Origin: Polytrichum commune | Taxonomy: Eukaryota > Streptophyta > Polytrichopsida > Polytrichales > Polytrichaceae | Direction: 5' to 3' | Length of the DNA stretch: 64,000 nucleotides | NCBI GenBank assembly: GCA_950295325.1 | Contig: OX485805.1 | Coordinates: forward strand, 45,842,758-45,906,757 | Shown here: positions 23,601-35,861 of the stretch, one piece after another | How positions within the stretch are numbered: the first letter of the stretch is position 1 | Layout of the letters: each line of letters starts with the position of its first letter | The notes under the pieces: generated by a model | Databases searched by the model: none | Told to the model about the DNA's origin: nothing | The model's input: the letters and a program-made list of their open reading frames with translations, nothing else | Translations under genes and position numbers: made by a program

Positions 23601-25558
23601 CAACAACACACAAATTGCACAATTAGGACATATTGGTACAAATTCAATTTGCTCCCCAACATCCAATTTTCATGACCTGTCATAAGCAGACAGTATGAGA
23701 TGATATTGCAGAATTCCAGTACTAAAAGACCGAGGAAAAATTAAATAAAAACTCTCACCTAAGCCACGGAACAATGACAGAGGTATCTAGACCACCACTG
23801 TATGCTAACACCACCTTGTTCAGCTTCCCCCGAAGCCCTGCCTTCTTGACTTCTGCCACTTCTTTCATTTCTTCACTTGCAACAATTGCTCTCACTCCTG
23901 CCAACCAAAAACCAGAAAATTAATCAAATCTCTAAAACCAATCCACAATTTCATACACTTTTCTTCATGTCCAACACACATGGAAACCTCACTTTTCTTG
24001 CAACCTGCTCTCAAGAATCTCGGACGTTCTTCTCGGAAGCAAAAGCATGTACCGGAAGGAAGTGTCTATATTTGAGACACTGAGGAAAAGAATCCCAGAA
24101 GCTAAGAAAGACAGTTCCAAGCCAGGGTGACTGTTTGCACACCAGTTGGAATTTCACAGAAGGAAAAGTGATAGAATTCGAGAAATTTTCACAAACAAAG
24201 CAAGAGCTGCGAGCTCCACAGAACTACTTTCACACCACACATTCTGATACAGTGACCACTAACTTGAAGCGCTTTTTCCCCTTGTGTGTGTCCACACGTG
24301 GAAACCCACTCCCTTGCAACCTGCTGAAGATTTTGGGACGATTTCCTCGGAAGGCAAACCATGTCCGGATAAAAACCCATGCTCAGAAAGACACAGTTGC
24401 AGGGCAGGCTGACGGTTTGCACACCCGTCGGAATTTCGCGCAAGGAAAAGTGCAGAAAGTTTCAGGGATTTCCTCAACCAGAACAAGCTGATCCGAAAAA
24501 TTGTGAGCTCCAGAAAAAAAGCTTCCAGAACGCACATTCCTGACACCGGGACCACTATTTGAAGCAGTTATTTTTTTTCCATCATGTTTATCCACACATG
24601 GAAACTCACTTTCTTGCAACCTGCTCAAGAATCTGGGACGATCTTCTCGGAAGGCAAAGCATGTCCCGGAAAGAAATGTGTCTCAAACTCAGTAAGACAG
24701 AGTTACAGGGCGACGGTTGCACACCCGTTGGAATTTCACAAAAGGAAAAGTGCCAAAGGTTTCCGGGATTTCCTCAAACAAAACAAGAGTTGCGAGCTCC
24801 GCAGAACTGCTTCCATGACGCACATTCTGACACTGTGACCACTGATTTGAAGAACAATTTTCCCATCATATACACACGGAAACTCGGTTTCTTGCAACGT
24901 GCTCTCAAGAATCCGGGACGATCTTCTCAGAAGGCAAAGCATATCCCAAAAAGAAATGTGTCTGAAAATTGCGAAACCCAGAAAGATCCAGAAGCTAAGA
25001 AAGCGCCCTGTTGCACCCCGGTTGGATTTCACAGAAGGGAAGGGGAAAAAGTGCCAAAGGTTTCAGAGATTTCCTCAACCAAGCAAAACTGGGAGTTCTC
25101 AGCTGATTTCCACAAACCTGCCTCCGAAACACTGCAACTGTTCCTATAACGACGCACTTTTTCCTGACATTTCAACATCCCGTACCTTTGCCTCGGGCAA
25201 ATTTCTGCTGCGCCTTGCCAGTGCACCGCGACTGGCCCAACGAGTCTCCCCACACGCGGCTCGATGACGCGCCCCACATCGCCTGCCTCCCAAAACCCAC
25301 AAACGTAAATGAAATCCCAACAAAACCCACGCCAACCCAACACCCAGAACGGAAGCCCCACCAAAAAAAAACATCAAGATCATCATCCAGAACCCGAACC
25401 AGAAAAAACCCCATAAACCCAGAACCCAGAGCAGTTGCAATAAAAGAGAATGGGGAGCAACTGACAGTAGTGCAGCGGGAGTCAGGAGCTGCTACGGTTG
25501 AACCTCGCAGCACCGCAGCGTTGGAGGCCACCATGCAGGGTGCCAATGTTGCCGCCAT
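20616..25558 (-). CDS. Argininosuccinate synthase, probably plastid-targeted
   Basis: The enzyme joins citrulline and aspartate with ATP to form argininosuccinate, the penultimate step of arginine synthesis, usually in plastids. Minus-strand exons: 25558-25186, 23897-23759, 23589-23541, 23349-23167, 23018-22944, 22409-22224, 21968-21880 and 21171-20616, all in phase. Landmarks are the ATP-binding [76 protein letters not shown] and [20 protein letters not shown]. The mature part (exons 2-8) is 424 residues. Exon 1, read from [12 protein letters not shown], gives 124 residues, longer than usual. Its middle (about 25290-25430) is Phe/Gly/Val-rich and looks like an unrecognised intron ending at GGGAGGCAG, so the leader boundary is uncertain. 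The N-terminal sequence fits a transit peptide. Confidence 0.93.
21255..21711 (+). mobile_element. Tourist-like MITE family A, degenerate copy in the ASS last intron
   Basis: This is a decayed relative of 28045-28553 and 39997-40494, in the same orientation on the plus strand. It shares GACCATGAATTTGTGAGGGCC, TAGTGTAAAGACATATG, TGCTATTTCA, GTTTTGTGTTA and the closing GATCACGGGCCTC. Its outer termini are worn. It ends about 85 bp from the penultimate exon start side and fills most of the 708-bp intron. Confidence 0.6.
23965..25110. repeat. Four degenerate tandem copies (about 280-320 bp) in ASS intron 1
   Basis: Units repeat CTTGCAACCTGCT, then AGAATCTGGGACGATCTTCTC, then GGAAGGCAAAGCATGTCC, then GGAATTTCACAGAAGG. 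Starts are near 23988, 24309, 24606 and 24883. They account for the overlapping open frames in this stretch, which are not genes. Copies differ by substitutions and small indels. Confidence 0.7.
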
Positions 25559-26700
25559 AGCTTCCGGTACCTTCCTCAGCAGAAGCGCGAGAAGCAAGCA
25601 AAGGATGAACGAGAACAACAAGAACAAGCACACGAGAGAAAGCAGTGGGAAAGAAAGAGAGACAGAAAGACAGAAGAAGAACGAAGACCGAGGGGAAGCG
25701 AAGGCAAATGGCGAGGGAGGCGGCAGCCTTCAACCCCCTTCCTGGCTTTCCCTAACTAGCTAGCTGCCTGCCTACCTGCCTGCCTGTCTGCCGCACAGAT
25801 TGTGCGAGAGTGAGAACAGAGAAAGAGAGGAGAATGAGACAACAATGAACTGAAGTAGGTCCCCCTTAACGAGGGTTTAGGATTTAGGGTTGAACTGGAG
25901 TCTCTAGTTGCCATGTATTGAGTGTATTCGGCGGCTCCCGGCACCCAGTGTTCAATATTGAAGTCTTCAACACCTGTCAAATGCCATTTTGGCCGTCAAA
26001 GAAGTTTTGTTTTTTGGGGCAACTTCACAAAAATGTGCTCTGCAAAGTTTCCACCAATCACAGTGAAGGCCTCTCCAAAAATTGCTTGTCTCACTAAATA
26101 CACTGGTTGCGATTTGCAAATAGAAACATCGTTGGACTTCAATCTTGACACTCTAGCACACACTTCCAAATTCCAAGAACTCCTGCAACTTCGGCTTGAC
26201 TAGCACAACTGTATGTGAACATGGATTTTCCAAACATGATTGGGTGAAGAGTGGTTGCAGAAGTCGATTGAAACTTGAAACATTGGATGCATTCATGCAA
26301 GTGTCATTATGCGGTCTTCCGACGGAACATATGGATTGGGCTCGAATTTTTGGCACTTGGAAATCGACCAAAAACCGGAGGGCTTTGCCTTTGGAGTTGA
26401 ATGATGATTAAGTGCATTATGTAGGGAATCTAAATAATGTTAGTGCATCATTTTATCGCATGTACTTCTTCAATATAGTGAGACATCATATTATTCTCGT
26501 GTTCAATACAAACGGCCAATATCAAGTTTTTTTGGGTGAAGTGTTGCAAAAAAAAGTTTGAAAGTTTGAGTGAAGTGTGATTATTTTGAAGCCTTTCACA
26601 TTGGAATGCATGTGCACACTTCAAACTTGAACATTGCCTACACCTGCTTGACTGTAGCTCTAGCAGGCAACGTTGGGGTCGCACACTTTCCTTAGATGAT
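25559..26700. other. Upstream region of the ASS gene
   Basis: From 25559 to about 25860 the sequence is purine-rich on the plus strand, with a CTGC/CTAC microsatellite (25766-25792), consistent with 5' UTR and promoter for the minus-strand gene. Beyond it nothing is recognised. Confidence 0.4.
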
Positions 26701-26764
26701 TGGACACGGCTCGTCATCCCCGTATATAAAGTTAGTCTTCGCAAGTCCCAATTTTTGCTAACGA

Positions 26765-26880
26765 AAGTTTAATAGGTTGTTTGCACATTATAGACCATCA
26801 ATGACTTTGCTTGGCAAACGATTACATTCTCATCAAAAAGTTATAGCATTGCGTAACTCCGAATAATAACACACACTAAT
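26765..26880. mobile_element. MITE family B, partial copy
   Basis: TTGTTTGCACATTATAGACC, TTAT and GTTATAGCATTGCGTAACTCC match the central and right parts of 4277-4502 and 45885-46110. The terminal ACTACACT motifs are lost. Confidence 0.4.
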
Positions 26881-27799
26881 TGGGATAACCAGTGTAAGTT
26901 AGTATGAACATGGATGTCCAACTGCTAAGGAATCTAGGTGGGGGGGTGTTATACAATTACTTTTCTCAATCATACACGTGTATTCGATTGGTGTGTGGTT
27001 CGGCGAGGATCAAATAGCACACACCCTAAACAAACATGTTTTCACAATTGATAGCTCATCTAGTAGCAAAAGGGTTATCATAACTCTTCATTATTTTTCA
27101 TCCATTGAGATGTGAAATCGTTCATAATATGTAGGTTATGTCCACGAGTTGATCGGTTATCTCTAAATATAGAACATTGCTAAGCCTAAGCCCCCTCATC
27201 CTTTTTATATAGAGGGGGGAAGGGGGGTAGGCGTAGGCTTAGGCCCATGTCTCGATGGTCCCATGGTTAACACGACTCAACCCTACATCCGACACGATTC
27301 CCGACCTATAGGTCGCTTGATTCCTAGTACCACCGTGCACATGCATGTGTGCGCCACCCCATGCGGGCCACCCCACAACAACTAACTACATTAATTTATC
27401 ATACAACACAAGCCTAAGCCCAAAGATAACCAATGGTGCAAGCCCGGCATTTTCCACATGTCCGTTCAATGTGTTCAATGAACAAAGTTCAAGCCTAGTA
27501 CTATTGTGTTCATTTGCTAAAGAACTAAGCATCCGAAGAGGTTGAAGTACAATATATCTTCAATTTTCATTAACGACTCCACACTTAGTAATGAATACAA
27601 TTACAAGAACCTATGTATTTCAATCAAAAATTTCACAAACATGTATTTCCAATAGCATAATTGAACATGTGGAAGTATGGGTTTTTGTTGATGTTTCACC
27701 GCAAATTTGCTAGTATAATTCACACGTTTTGTTATATAAATCTAATAAGTAGAAGTTGGAGAACATGAGAAAACAAACTAAACAACACACACACCTTAG

Positions 27800-28025
27800 T
27801 TACATATGAGCCAGTTGAGTTTGAGAGATAATTGGTTCAAGTTCGAGACATTGGGCAAATGGTCAATCCTTTTAGAGGAACACATAGAATACATGTTTAA
27901 TTTTTTATTTTAAGTATAATATTATCATAAATATCAATATGTAACCAGTTAGACTTGGAAACCTCTGCTCGATCTTGATTGATTTTGCCCAAAAATTTCT
28001 CCATACACATCAATGGAGTTCCTTG
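27800..28025. repeat. Remnant arm of the foldback-like element seen at 40510-41210
   Basis: The order GAGCCAGTTGAGTTTGAGAG, GGTTCAAGTTCGAGAC, TTTTAGAGGAA, GTAACCAGTTAGACTTGG and CCCAAAAATTTCTCC parallels the left arm of the element at 40510-41210. As there, a family A MITE lies next to it. Confidence 0.5.
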
Positions 28026-28044
28026 AGTCCGTGGCTACACATAA

Positions 28045-28553
28045 GGGCCACTTCGCACACGAGCCAAGAGCCGTGACCATGAAGTCGTGAGAGCCCGAAA
28101 GAAAGTGTCCAAAGGCCATCCCAACACACCTCCAAAATCATGTAGTGTGGTCACGGACCCTCGAGTGTAGTGTGAAGCCATATGTGACTGACCCCTCAAC
28201 CAAATGTTATTTCAATGAATTTCTATTCATGCAAGTCCTCACACATGTTAAAATAGAATAAACCAACGGTTATGAGCATTCGGAGTGCCATGGTCTCCGA
28301 GTTTTGTGTTAGACCTACCTCCAAAAGATGGTTTTGGAAAAGAATCCAAGTGACCATGAAACACGATCCATTCGAAGCCATGTAGGAGGAATCCATGTAA
28401 ACTTCACATCCATCTTGCATTCACATATATACTCCGTTGGTCCCTCAAGCGTAGTGTGAAGTAGCGAACGTGGACCGGCTCCGCCTTTTCCACCAATGAG
28501 AGTGCTTGAAGTGTAATGGTCACGGGCTCTCAGTCTCGTGTGTGAAGTGGCCC
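28045..28553 (+). mobile_element. PIF/Harbinger-type (Tourist-like) MITE family A, copy 1
   Basis: This 509-bp element has termini GGGCCACTTCGCACACGAGC and its inverse (CTCGTGTGTGAAGTGGCCC), flanked by TAA on both sides (28042-28044 and 28554-28556). A 3-bp TAA/TTA duplication with GGGCC-like ends is the hallmark of Tourist/Harbinger MITEs. It has no transposase. Confidence 0.8.
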
Positions 28554-28559
28554 TAAGAT

Positions 28560-30120
28560 ACGAATGCAGAGGAGAGCAACCGGGCTGCCGGCAATGGATA
28601 ATATGAATATCCCTAATAACAAGTGGCCTTGGATTACCACCAAGTATATCCACTTTACATTGCGGAAATCGGGGGGAGGTGGATCAAAGAACTCGATCGA
28701 TAGATCCATTCGACTGGGCAGCGGTGCGTTCGAGGAGGTTTTTCGTATTTTCTGTCTGAGAATATCACAATGAAACTACACATATATTCTCTCTTTGAAA
28801 TCGCACGCCAATACATATTACTTCTGTGACGTCGTTTGCTTTGTGTTGTTTGTTAATTAGTACTAGATACCTTTGTTGTTTCTGTGCCAAAAATAGTAGT
28901 TAAGATACGTGATGTTGAGGAAGTCAGCACGAAGAACAATAGCTCAATCGACGTCAGATGATCAAGTGTGATTGAGTGGTGGTGGTGGTGGTGTGATCGA
29001 GGAGGGTTTTCTTTTCTTTTCTTTTCCCATATTGGTATTTGTCTGAGATTATAGCTTTGAGTTCCTTCTTGATCGATGTACACTCTAAACTCTGTAGTAT
29101 CACACCTGCGGTAACCAAAGTGCACGTGATATTATAGAGTTTTGTAGTGGTAACATGGATGCGTGATGCTGTAGAATTAGTGTAGCATGTGACATTATGG
29201 AATAACACAAAGGAGATGTGAGGACGATTTGAATTTGTTCTCCCGTCACCTACAATAGTGTGGTCCACTCCACTTGGCTTTCCCGGGCGATGGGCTCGAC
29301 GCATGCACCAACATTCAACAAGTGGCATAAGAAGAAGAAGAATAAGAAGGTGACACTCCACATGTTGACACATTGCGCAATGGGAGGGTGTGGGTTGACT
29401 TCTTCGTTGGTTTGCATTTATGACAAAATTCGTGATATAAGGGAGAGAAATGTGACAATAAGGAGTGAGATGTGAACTACGAACATCCGTTCCCTAGGGT
29501 TTTGGGATATTAGAGAGTGTGTGACATTATGGAGGTTGATATTACGGAGTTTAGGGTGTATTACGTAATGTTGACTTTGTGCTAGTTTTTGTGTGCAAAA
29601 ACCCAGTTGAGTGGTGTTCACTTTTAAGTATACCGAGTCAAGAAATGTTACCACCCCAACGGATTTCGTGAGGATGATTAGGTGTGTAAACCTCATGCCC
29701 CGATCACACCAAAATTTCCGTCCGCTTCTAGCAGTGAAATTGCCGGGGATTATGTTGAGAAATAGATGTTGGCCCACCACTGTTCACACTATTACAGCTC
29801 GAGATGCCGACGGATGGTGTCAGAACGGGCCGGTGTGATCAACCCCTCAAGTGACCTAGACATCCATTGATGGACTCCCAATCTCAAACAGTTGGGTCTT
29901 GCTAAAGGTTAGCGTGCCCATTCAGGGCACTCTATTTTATACTTACTAGTGTCATAATGCACTTTTCCACGCGGGATTCAATAGCGTCTCGACTATTGTA
30001 AGAGGATAGACACGTGACAAAACTTGAGGGAGAACTCGACGCTTATGTATGTGTCACTATGGTCGTTTTAACCAATTTTGTGATCAATTTAATAACCCCC
30101 ATGGGAGGAAAAAAATGATC
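28560..30120. other. Intergenic, no gene seen
   Basis: Short frames on both strands have no recognisable domain. A (GGT)n run (28978-28993) and a (CTTTT)n-like run (29010-29025) occur. Confidence 0.4.
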
Positions 30121-30124
30121 ATGA

Positions 30125-30295
30125 CATGTAACCGGCATAACATTGTTTAGATCCATACCAATGTTTCGTGGGACTGACATTATTCCACTAAATTCTACCC
30201 ACATTCAAGTATTATTCCTCACATTCAGTTTGGATGTGGGGAATATTTTATGGAATATTGTCAGTCCCACATAACATTGTTATAAACCTAAATAT
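30125..30295. mobile_element. Small foldback MITE
   Basis: Inverted arms: CGTGGGACTGACATTATTCC near 30168 pairs with GGAATATTGTCAGTCCCACA near 30255. Outer CATAACATTGTT and AACATTGTTATA segments also correspond. Total length is about 165 bp, with an internal CCCACATTC/GGATGTGGG. Confidence 0.5.
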
Positions 30296-30667
30296 TGTTA
30301 TAGGTCGAGCTTAGGAACACTAGGAGTTTGACGAGTTATGCCCAAAAATCTCCTAGGACACTAGAACACTACAACTTACCACCAACTATATCCACTTCAA
30401 AGCCGCCTCCAAGTTGCCAAAACACGTGCGAATGAATCTTGATTGGCGTGCTTTCAATCGTCTGTCTGAGAATGAATATAATTGCTCCAAAATATTCTCA
30501 ATCTCAGATATTGAATGTCAAATAACGTGGCACTGTGGTTTCTCTCGACTCGTGCTTTCATGTAAAGTTAGTTCACAGCCTTATTTGTGAGGCCAAGGAG
30601 CCCTGATGTTATTAGTTAAAGGCAAAAATTATTGGGAGCCTTTGACAGCTCATAAGTGTCTTTTCTT

Positions 30668-30753
30668 AGCACATGCATCCTTGGATTCATGCAACGTTTT
30701 AGAGACCACTTGAGGTCTCTAAAACGTTGCATGAATCCAAGGATGCATGTGCT
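30668..30753. repeat. Perfect 40-bp inverted repeat with 6-bp spacer
   Basis: The arm 30668-30707 (starting AGCACATGCATCCTTGGATT) is matched without a mismatch by 30714-30753. The spacer is ACTTGA. It would form an 86-nt hairpin on either strand. No mismatch suggests it is recent or maintained. Confidence 0.85.
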
Positions 30754-31599
30754 AGTTAACATTAGCGAGATTGTTTTGTTGGGATGCATCAAACGTTAAC
30801 CATCTCAACCATCAACGTGGGCAAGTTTTTTAACGTGACCTTTTAACTTGGTTGTCGTGAATGTTCACTTTGTTGGCTATCAACTGTGGGAAGAGACCTA
30901 AGGGTGGTAGTGGAAATGGACCAAAAATGGCAACCAATCAGAGCCAACCACATACCCGCTCTTCAAGTGGAGTTCGGTTGCAAATGATTGTTGTTGTAAA
31001 GTGGTCTTTAAGATGAGCCAAAGTTTGGTCTTGGTTGGATAACAAACCAAAGTTGGTCATGTGTGCAAGATAATACTAGGGCAAAGCACTCTTGCAACTA
31101 GGTGCTTGTTGTGAACACTTCCAAAGCATGTACAATTTTTTATTTTTTATTTGTTTACTATAGTTTCTAGATGAGTGGATAAAGAAAGTGATAAGTTTTT
31201 ATAATATGATTTTGACCCAAGGTAATTTGCACGCGTAACGAGGAAACCTATTCGCGAAGGCAACTTTATTTCACATATTAGTGTAGATTGCACAACTTGT
31301 TGTAACATATAGAAATATCTAAGGGGTCTTTACTTTCTATATAAACTAAACACTCCCCTACACTACGAGCATATGAGACCTAGGTCACTTGTCTTGCGTC
31401 AGTGAATTTTCTTGCGAGTCTATCATAATGGTAGGTTTAAAAGAAATCCAATGACGCAAGCAAATTTCAACTACACGAGACGAGTTGCCTATGACTCATA
31501 TACTTGTAGTGCTAAAATTCACTTGGAAGGTCATGGTTACCTTAAAACACGTGGGTGCTTTAAGGATAACGCAAAGTTGTCTAAACCCCTAACATCTAC

Positions 31600-32010
31600 A
31601 TTGTTTATGGTATTTAGTGTCACATACATAATAGTGTCATTAACCCTATTTTGAGACATGTGCTAGGTTATATTGATGATCAACAAATTCATCACTAGTG
31701 TCACCTCATGTCACTTGGCGGGACTCAAGTAATATCTTGACATGAGTATGTTCAGTAGCATTATGAGGTGTATGCCTTTGTTACACAATGGTCTACAAAG
31801 TGGACTAAGAGTGTGCACAAATGACACTTGCCATTAATATGTACAACAATATCTTCCTCTTACAGACTAAAATGTAAACATGTGACACGTGCCATTAGCA
31901 TGCTCAATGATGTTTTTCTCTTGCACACTAAAACACAAAACTATCATCTCAAGCATCCCAATGTGCTATGCTGAAGATCGTAGTATAAAAAGTTTCACTT
32001 TAAAAAAAAT
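31600..32010 (+). repeat. Dispersed repeat family E, copy 1
   Basis: It aligns over about 400 bp with 36757-37175. Shared landmarks are ATGGTATTTAGTGTCACAT, TGCTAGGTTA, GTGTCACCTCATG, TATGAGGTGTATGCC and CATCCCAATGTGCTATGCT. It has no coding capacity, and termini are not defined. Confidence 0.65.
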
Positions 32011-32521
32011 CACTTATGTTGACGAATCGTATCATATTGACAATTAACATATGCGACACTTTGAGACAACAAGGCATCTAGTTTAGGCCCTTTGCGAATA
32101 ATGTACATGACCCTAAAATGCCATGAACGGTGTAGTGGGAAAAAAATGTTGGATGAAATGACAATTTTTGGATGAAAATGTGACCATCTATTTGTCCCTT
32201 GAAGTGCATAGTGGATGCGTGATATAAGTTAAGCATGAGTAAATAAATTAGGTTAAGTCACACAATCTCTGTAGAGGGCTAGCTTTTGTAGCGTGCTAGT
32301 AGTAAGGCATTGTGGGATTCGATCCCTTGGATAATATTCTCGTCCTAAAAGGTCATTGACACAGTCACATGGCCATTTCCGAGTCAATCAACTTGTGGCC
32401 TTTGTGTATACAAACTCTATTTAATGGTTTGGGTGGAGTCCCACACGTGAGTCATTTTTGAGATTTGTCCTTTGGTTTTATGTTGGTTTAATAATTTTAC
32501 ACCTTGTAGTTTGGTGACAAA

Positions 32522-32830
32522 CATAAAGTAGAGAGAGAGAGAATTATTCTATTGGTAACATGTTGGGGACCCACTTTGATATGGTAAGGACGCTATATTC
32601 ATGTGGTTCATTTGGCATAAGGTTGTTGTAGTCAATTGATGGAGAGCCTGCATTGTGCCAACCTCGATTTCCAAGCATAAAGTAGAGAGAGAGAGAATTA
32701 TTCTATTGGTAACATGTTGGGGACCCACTCTGATATGGTAAGGACGCTATATTCATGTGGTTCATTTGGCATAAGGTTGTTGTAGTCAATTGATGGAGAG
32801 CCTGCATTGCGCCAACCTCGATTTCCAAGC
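32522..32830 (+). repeat. Two-copy tandem duplication, 154-bp unit
   Basis: The unit beginning CATAAAGTAGAGAGAGAGAG at 32522 is repeated head-to-tail at 32676, with only about two or three differences (for example TTGTGCC/TTGCGCC). The near-identity indicates a recent duplication. Confidence 0.9.
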
Positions 32831-34707
32831 ATTTTTTTTCTTCCCAAACACAAAAGAATCAATCAAAACCCAACTTTGGGATTGCGTTCAGGTGTGGGGA
32901 GCCTAGTGGTGGGCCACCTTCATCATGCATGAACTTTGTGGGGTTAGGACTAGCAATTACGAAAGCATCAGATGGAAATGAACACTCGTTGAAGAGAGGA
33001 TTCCTAAAATATCCATAAAAAATATTAAGATTTGGCACCTTCTACGTGGGATTACTCTGTGGACTATACGGGATTAAACACAACGACAAGGTGTCTAACC
33101 ACGAGCAATGATATGAGTCCAAGGTTTAATATCTAATTTGGGACAATCTCATTAATGTACGCCAAGGCAACTTGGGAGCAGGTGGTCAAGTTAGTTAAAA
33201 TTAGCATCTTCTTTGTCAAAGCTCTTCTTCAAGGTTTTGACCAAACATGGGCCACCAAAAATGTGCTTTTTACTTGGAACTGAAAACGATAACACACTTA
33301 AGTAGTTAGGCTTTTGAAAGTCACTTGGTGGCTTGGGAGTTGCCCATGGTTGGTGGTTCTTGGTGGGTTGTCTTTGGTGAGATTCAGGCTCTCATGTTAC
33401 TTTTTATATGGCGGTGTTTTGTGTTTGTATGTTGAGGTTTGGGGGTTTGTTACAATACACTTATGCTTCATCGAGGAAGCTATAGGAGGGGGCAAATCGA
33501 AAGGTTCGGTGTAATTTGGTTGGCAAATGGAATGACCGAGGATGACTTATGATTTTGGTTGTTTAAAAGGAGGGTTGCAATATTTATGGAATCATGGGGA
33601 ATGTGGAGCTTTGTTGATTAGTGTTTAGGTTTGTTGAGGACGAACAACTTAAAGTTTTTAATGGTTGCATGTCTCAACCAAAGGGCTTGACTTTGTCTTT
33701 CACACCTCGAGCATCTTTGAGAGCTTCCAAGTTTGCGTACAAATGTCTATTTAAGTGTGCAACATCGATCTAAGAGCTTTTTTTTATCAAATTTTCTACA
33801 CCTCAAGCATCATTTGGAGCTTTCAAGCTCATGTTTTGAGTGTCATGTGTGTGTGTGCATGTCTCAAACAACGAGCCAACCTTTGAGAATTAAGTGGTGA
33901 TGTTATTGCCCTCAATGCTTTTGTAAACTTGTTATAGGTTCAAATTATAGTAATAATGTGTATCTTAGTTATGTACACACACAATAAAGAACATAATGGC
34001 TTGGGGTTCATGGCATCTATGTAGACGTGATAATTGTGGATGAAGGGGTTGTAGCAAAAGCAAGCTCCCTACATGCTAAGGGCCAATTAATTCCAACTCA
34101 ATCCTACTAGACTGACTTGAGGTCCTTGATGCCATTCTCAAAGTCAAATAACCTAACCCCAAACATTATTTACTATAAAAACAATTTGTTATGTATTCAA
34201 TTGTCTTTTGAACGGGTTTATGTAGACATCACACATCGTTGGCGGAAACATAGCAGACATATCCCACCTTGGTACATAGTTAAAGGTTAAACACAACTTG
34301 ACAAAACTCATTGAAATCTAAAAGAGAGTTTGAGATTGAGACTGATGTTGAGAGATAGAACCAACCGTGAGTTGACGTGACTGAGAGACACTTCACCCTT
34401 GATCAAAGCCGCAAACATGCAATCAAAAAACATACTTGTCATTGATTCAACGAGACCATGTTTCAAGAATCCGTTATGAAGACTTCACATTCCTATATGA
34501 ATATCGAATGATTACTCCCACCATGTGAAAATTCAGACATATTATGAACATTGTGATCACGGAATTTGCCCATTCACAAATCTTGCGATCTCATATTTGC
34601 AACAAACGTGCTTCATGGGGACGAGAATTCAAGCCGAGTCACTTGAAGAATCTCACAAGAATTGTGTTTCTTTGACCATGACGAGCACGAGATCCAGGTG
34701 TGACTTA

Positions 34708-35249
34708 AGGGCCACTTTACACCTAGAGGCCGGGGCAATTCCCCTTGAGGCCAGTTGCATGAAATTTCAGCCCCGTTTGGGTTGGAGGCCGGCCTCAACT
34801 ACACAATATAATAAGATTATAATGGGGGCCAATTTTCCCATATGTAAAGGCCTTAGGGCCAAGAAGTTAGGCCGATTCAATAAATCTATCATAATCCAAC
34901 GGATCTAGCATAATCTAGCATAGAGCCGTTCATGTTTTCACATAATCCAATGGATATGGTTCGCTAAAAAAACCATATTTAAAAAAAAATAATGTATTGA
35001 GATGTGGCATTGGCCCCAAGGCCAAGAATTGGCCTGTCATTTTGGGTGCATCCAATTCAATGAGCTTGGGCCGTGCCATACCATACATTTTTTTATTTTT
35101 AAATTCATACCACCAAATCAGCCCCGCCTTTAGGTGTAAAGATGTTGGGGCTGATTTCAACCTTTTGGCCAATCACGAATGAGAATCTCAAACCTCTTAC
35201 ACAACGAATTGACCCAGCCTCTAGATATAAAGCGGCCCTTAGTAGGACT
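34708..35249. mobile_element. Harbinger-like non-autonomous element
   Basis: The left end AGGGCCACTTTACACCTAGA is mirrored at the right by CTCTAGATATAAAGCGGCCCT. The interior contains more inverted pieces (GGCCGGGGC and TTGGGGCTGATTTCA-like pairs). Flanks are TTA on the left and TAG on the right, so the duplication is ambiguous. No transposase is seen. Confidence 0.5.
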
Positions 35250-35486
35250 TCTAAAATAGTATTAAAAAATCGCCACATCATCAGCCTCAACTTCCACGTC
35301 ACAAGCATCCTTATCCTAAAGGAAAAAACAGCATAATAATTCTATTCATCCGCTTGGCCTCGTTGTGTGGTCCAATCGAACTGTGCGACTAATCTTAGCT
35401 CGTGACATAGGCGGTGAGCAGTTAGTTAGTGCCCGGGAAGTTTTGGGGGTTATATAGTGGGTCAAGATCCTAGTGATTCTAAATCC

Positions 35487-35861
35487 AACCGGTTTACACT
35501 GCAGTGGAGAAGGCCTCCGGTCGGTCAAGAATGCTTGGCCAAGACATGGTTATATGAGGCAAGTGGTGGATGTGCCGGAGAAGAATTAAAGGCAATAAAA
35601 TATTTCTATTGAGTTGGGCTTCTCCGGAGGATGAGTTTCTTGTCCGGCCTCTTGAGGCCGGAGAAGCCCAACTCCAAAAAGTGCCGCCATGTAGGCAGCC
35701 ATGTCATTTTATCATCCATGAGAAAAGTTCACCACCATTGTTTTCTTCACCTAGTGTAAACACCCACCGGTCAAGAGTTGCATTTTCGACCAATCACAAT
35801 TGAGAAACGCCCTTTTTTTCATGACCGGTGGACTTCTCCACCGTAGTGTAAACCGGCCCTT
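35487..35861. mobile_element. Harbinger-like non-autonomous element with CCGGTTTACACT ends
   Basis: ACCGGTTTACACTGCAGTGG near 35488 is mirrored by CCACCGTAGTGTAAACCGG near 35839-35857, followed by CCCTTAA. The middle has a second inverted repeat around CTTCTCCGGAGG ... GGCCGGAGAAGCCC. Confidence 0.5.

Noticed and set aside
24135-25149. Overlapping open frames of 85-196 codons on both strands
   Set aside because: They lie in intron 1 of argininosuccinate synthase and arise from the intron's four-copy tandem repeat.
25144-25763. Long frames on the plus strand opposite the ASS first exon
   Set aside because: Low-complexity, purine-rich antisense of the 5' UTR and leader; no domain.
32289-32326. 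Possible tRNA or SINE (GGGATTCGATCCC box B)
   Set aside because: No acceptable box A at tRNA spacing and no acceptor stem.
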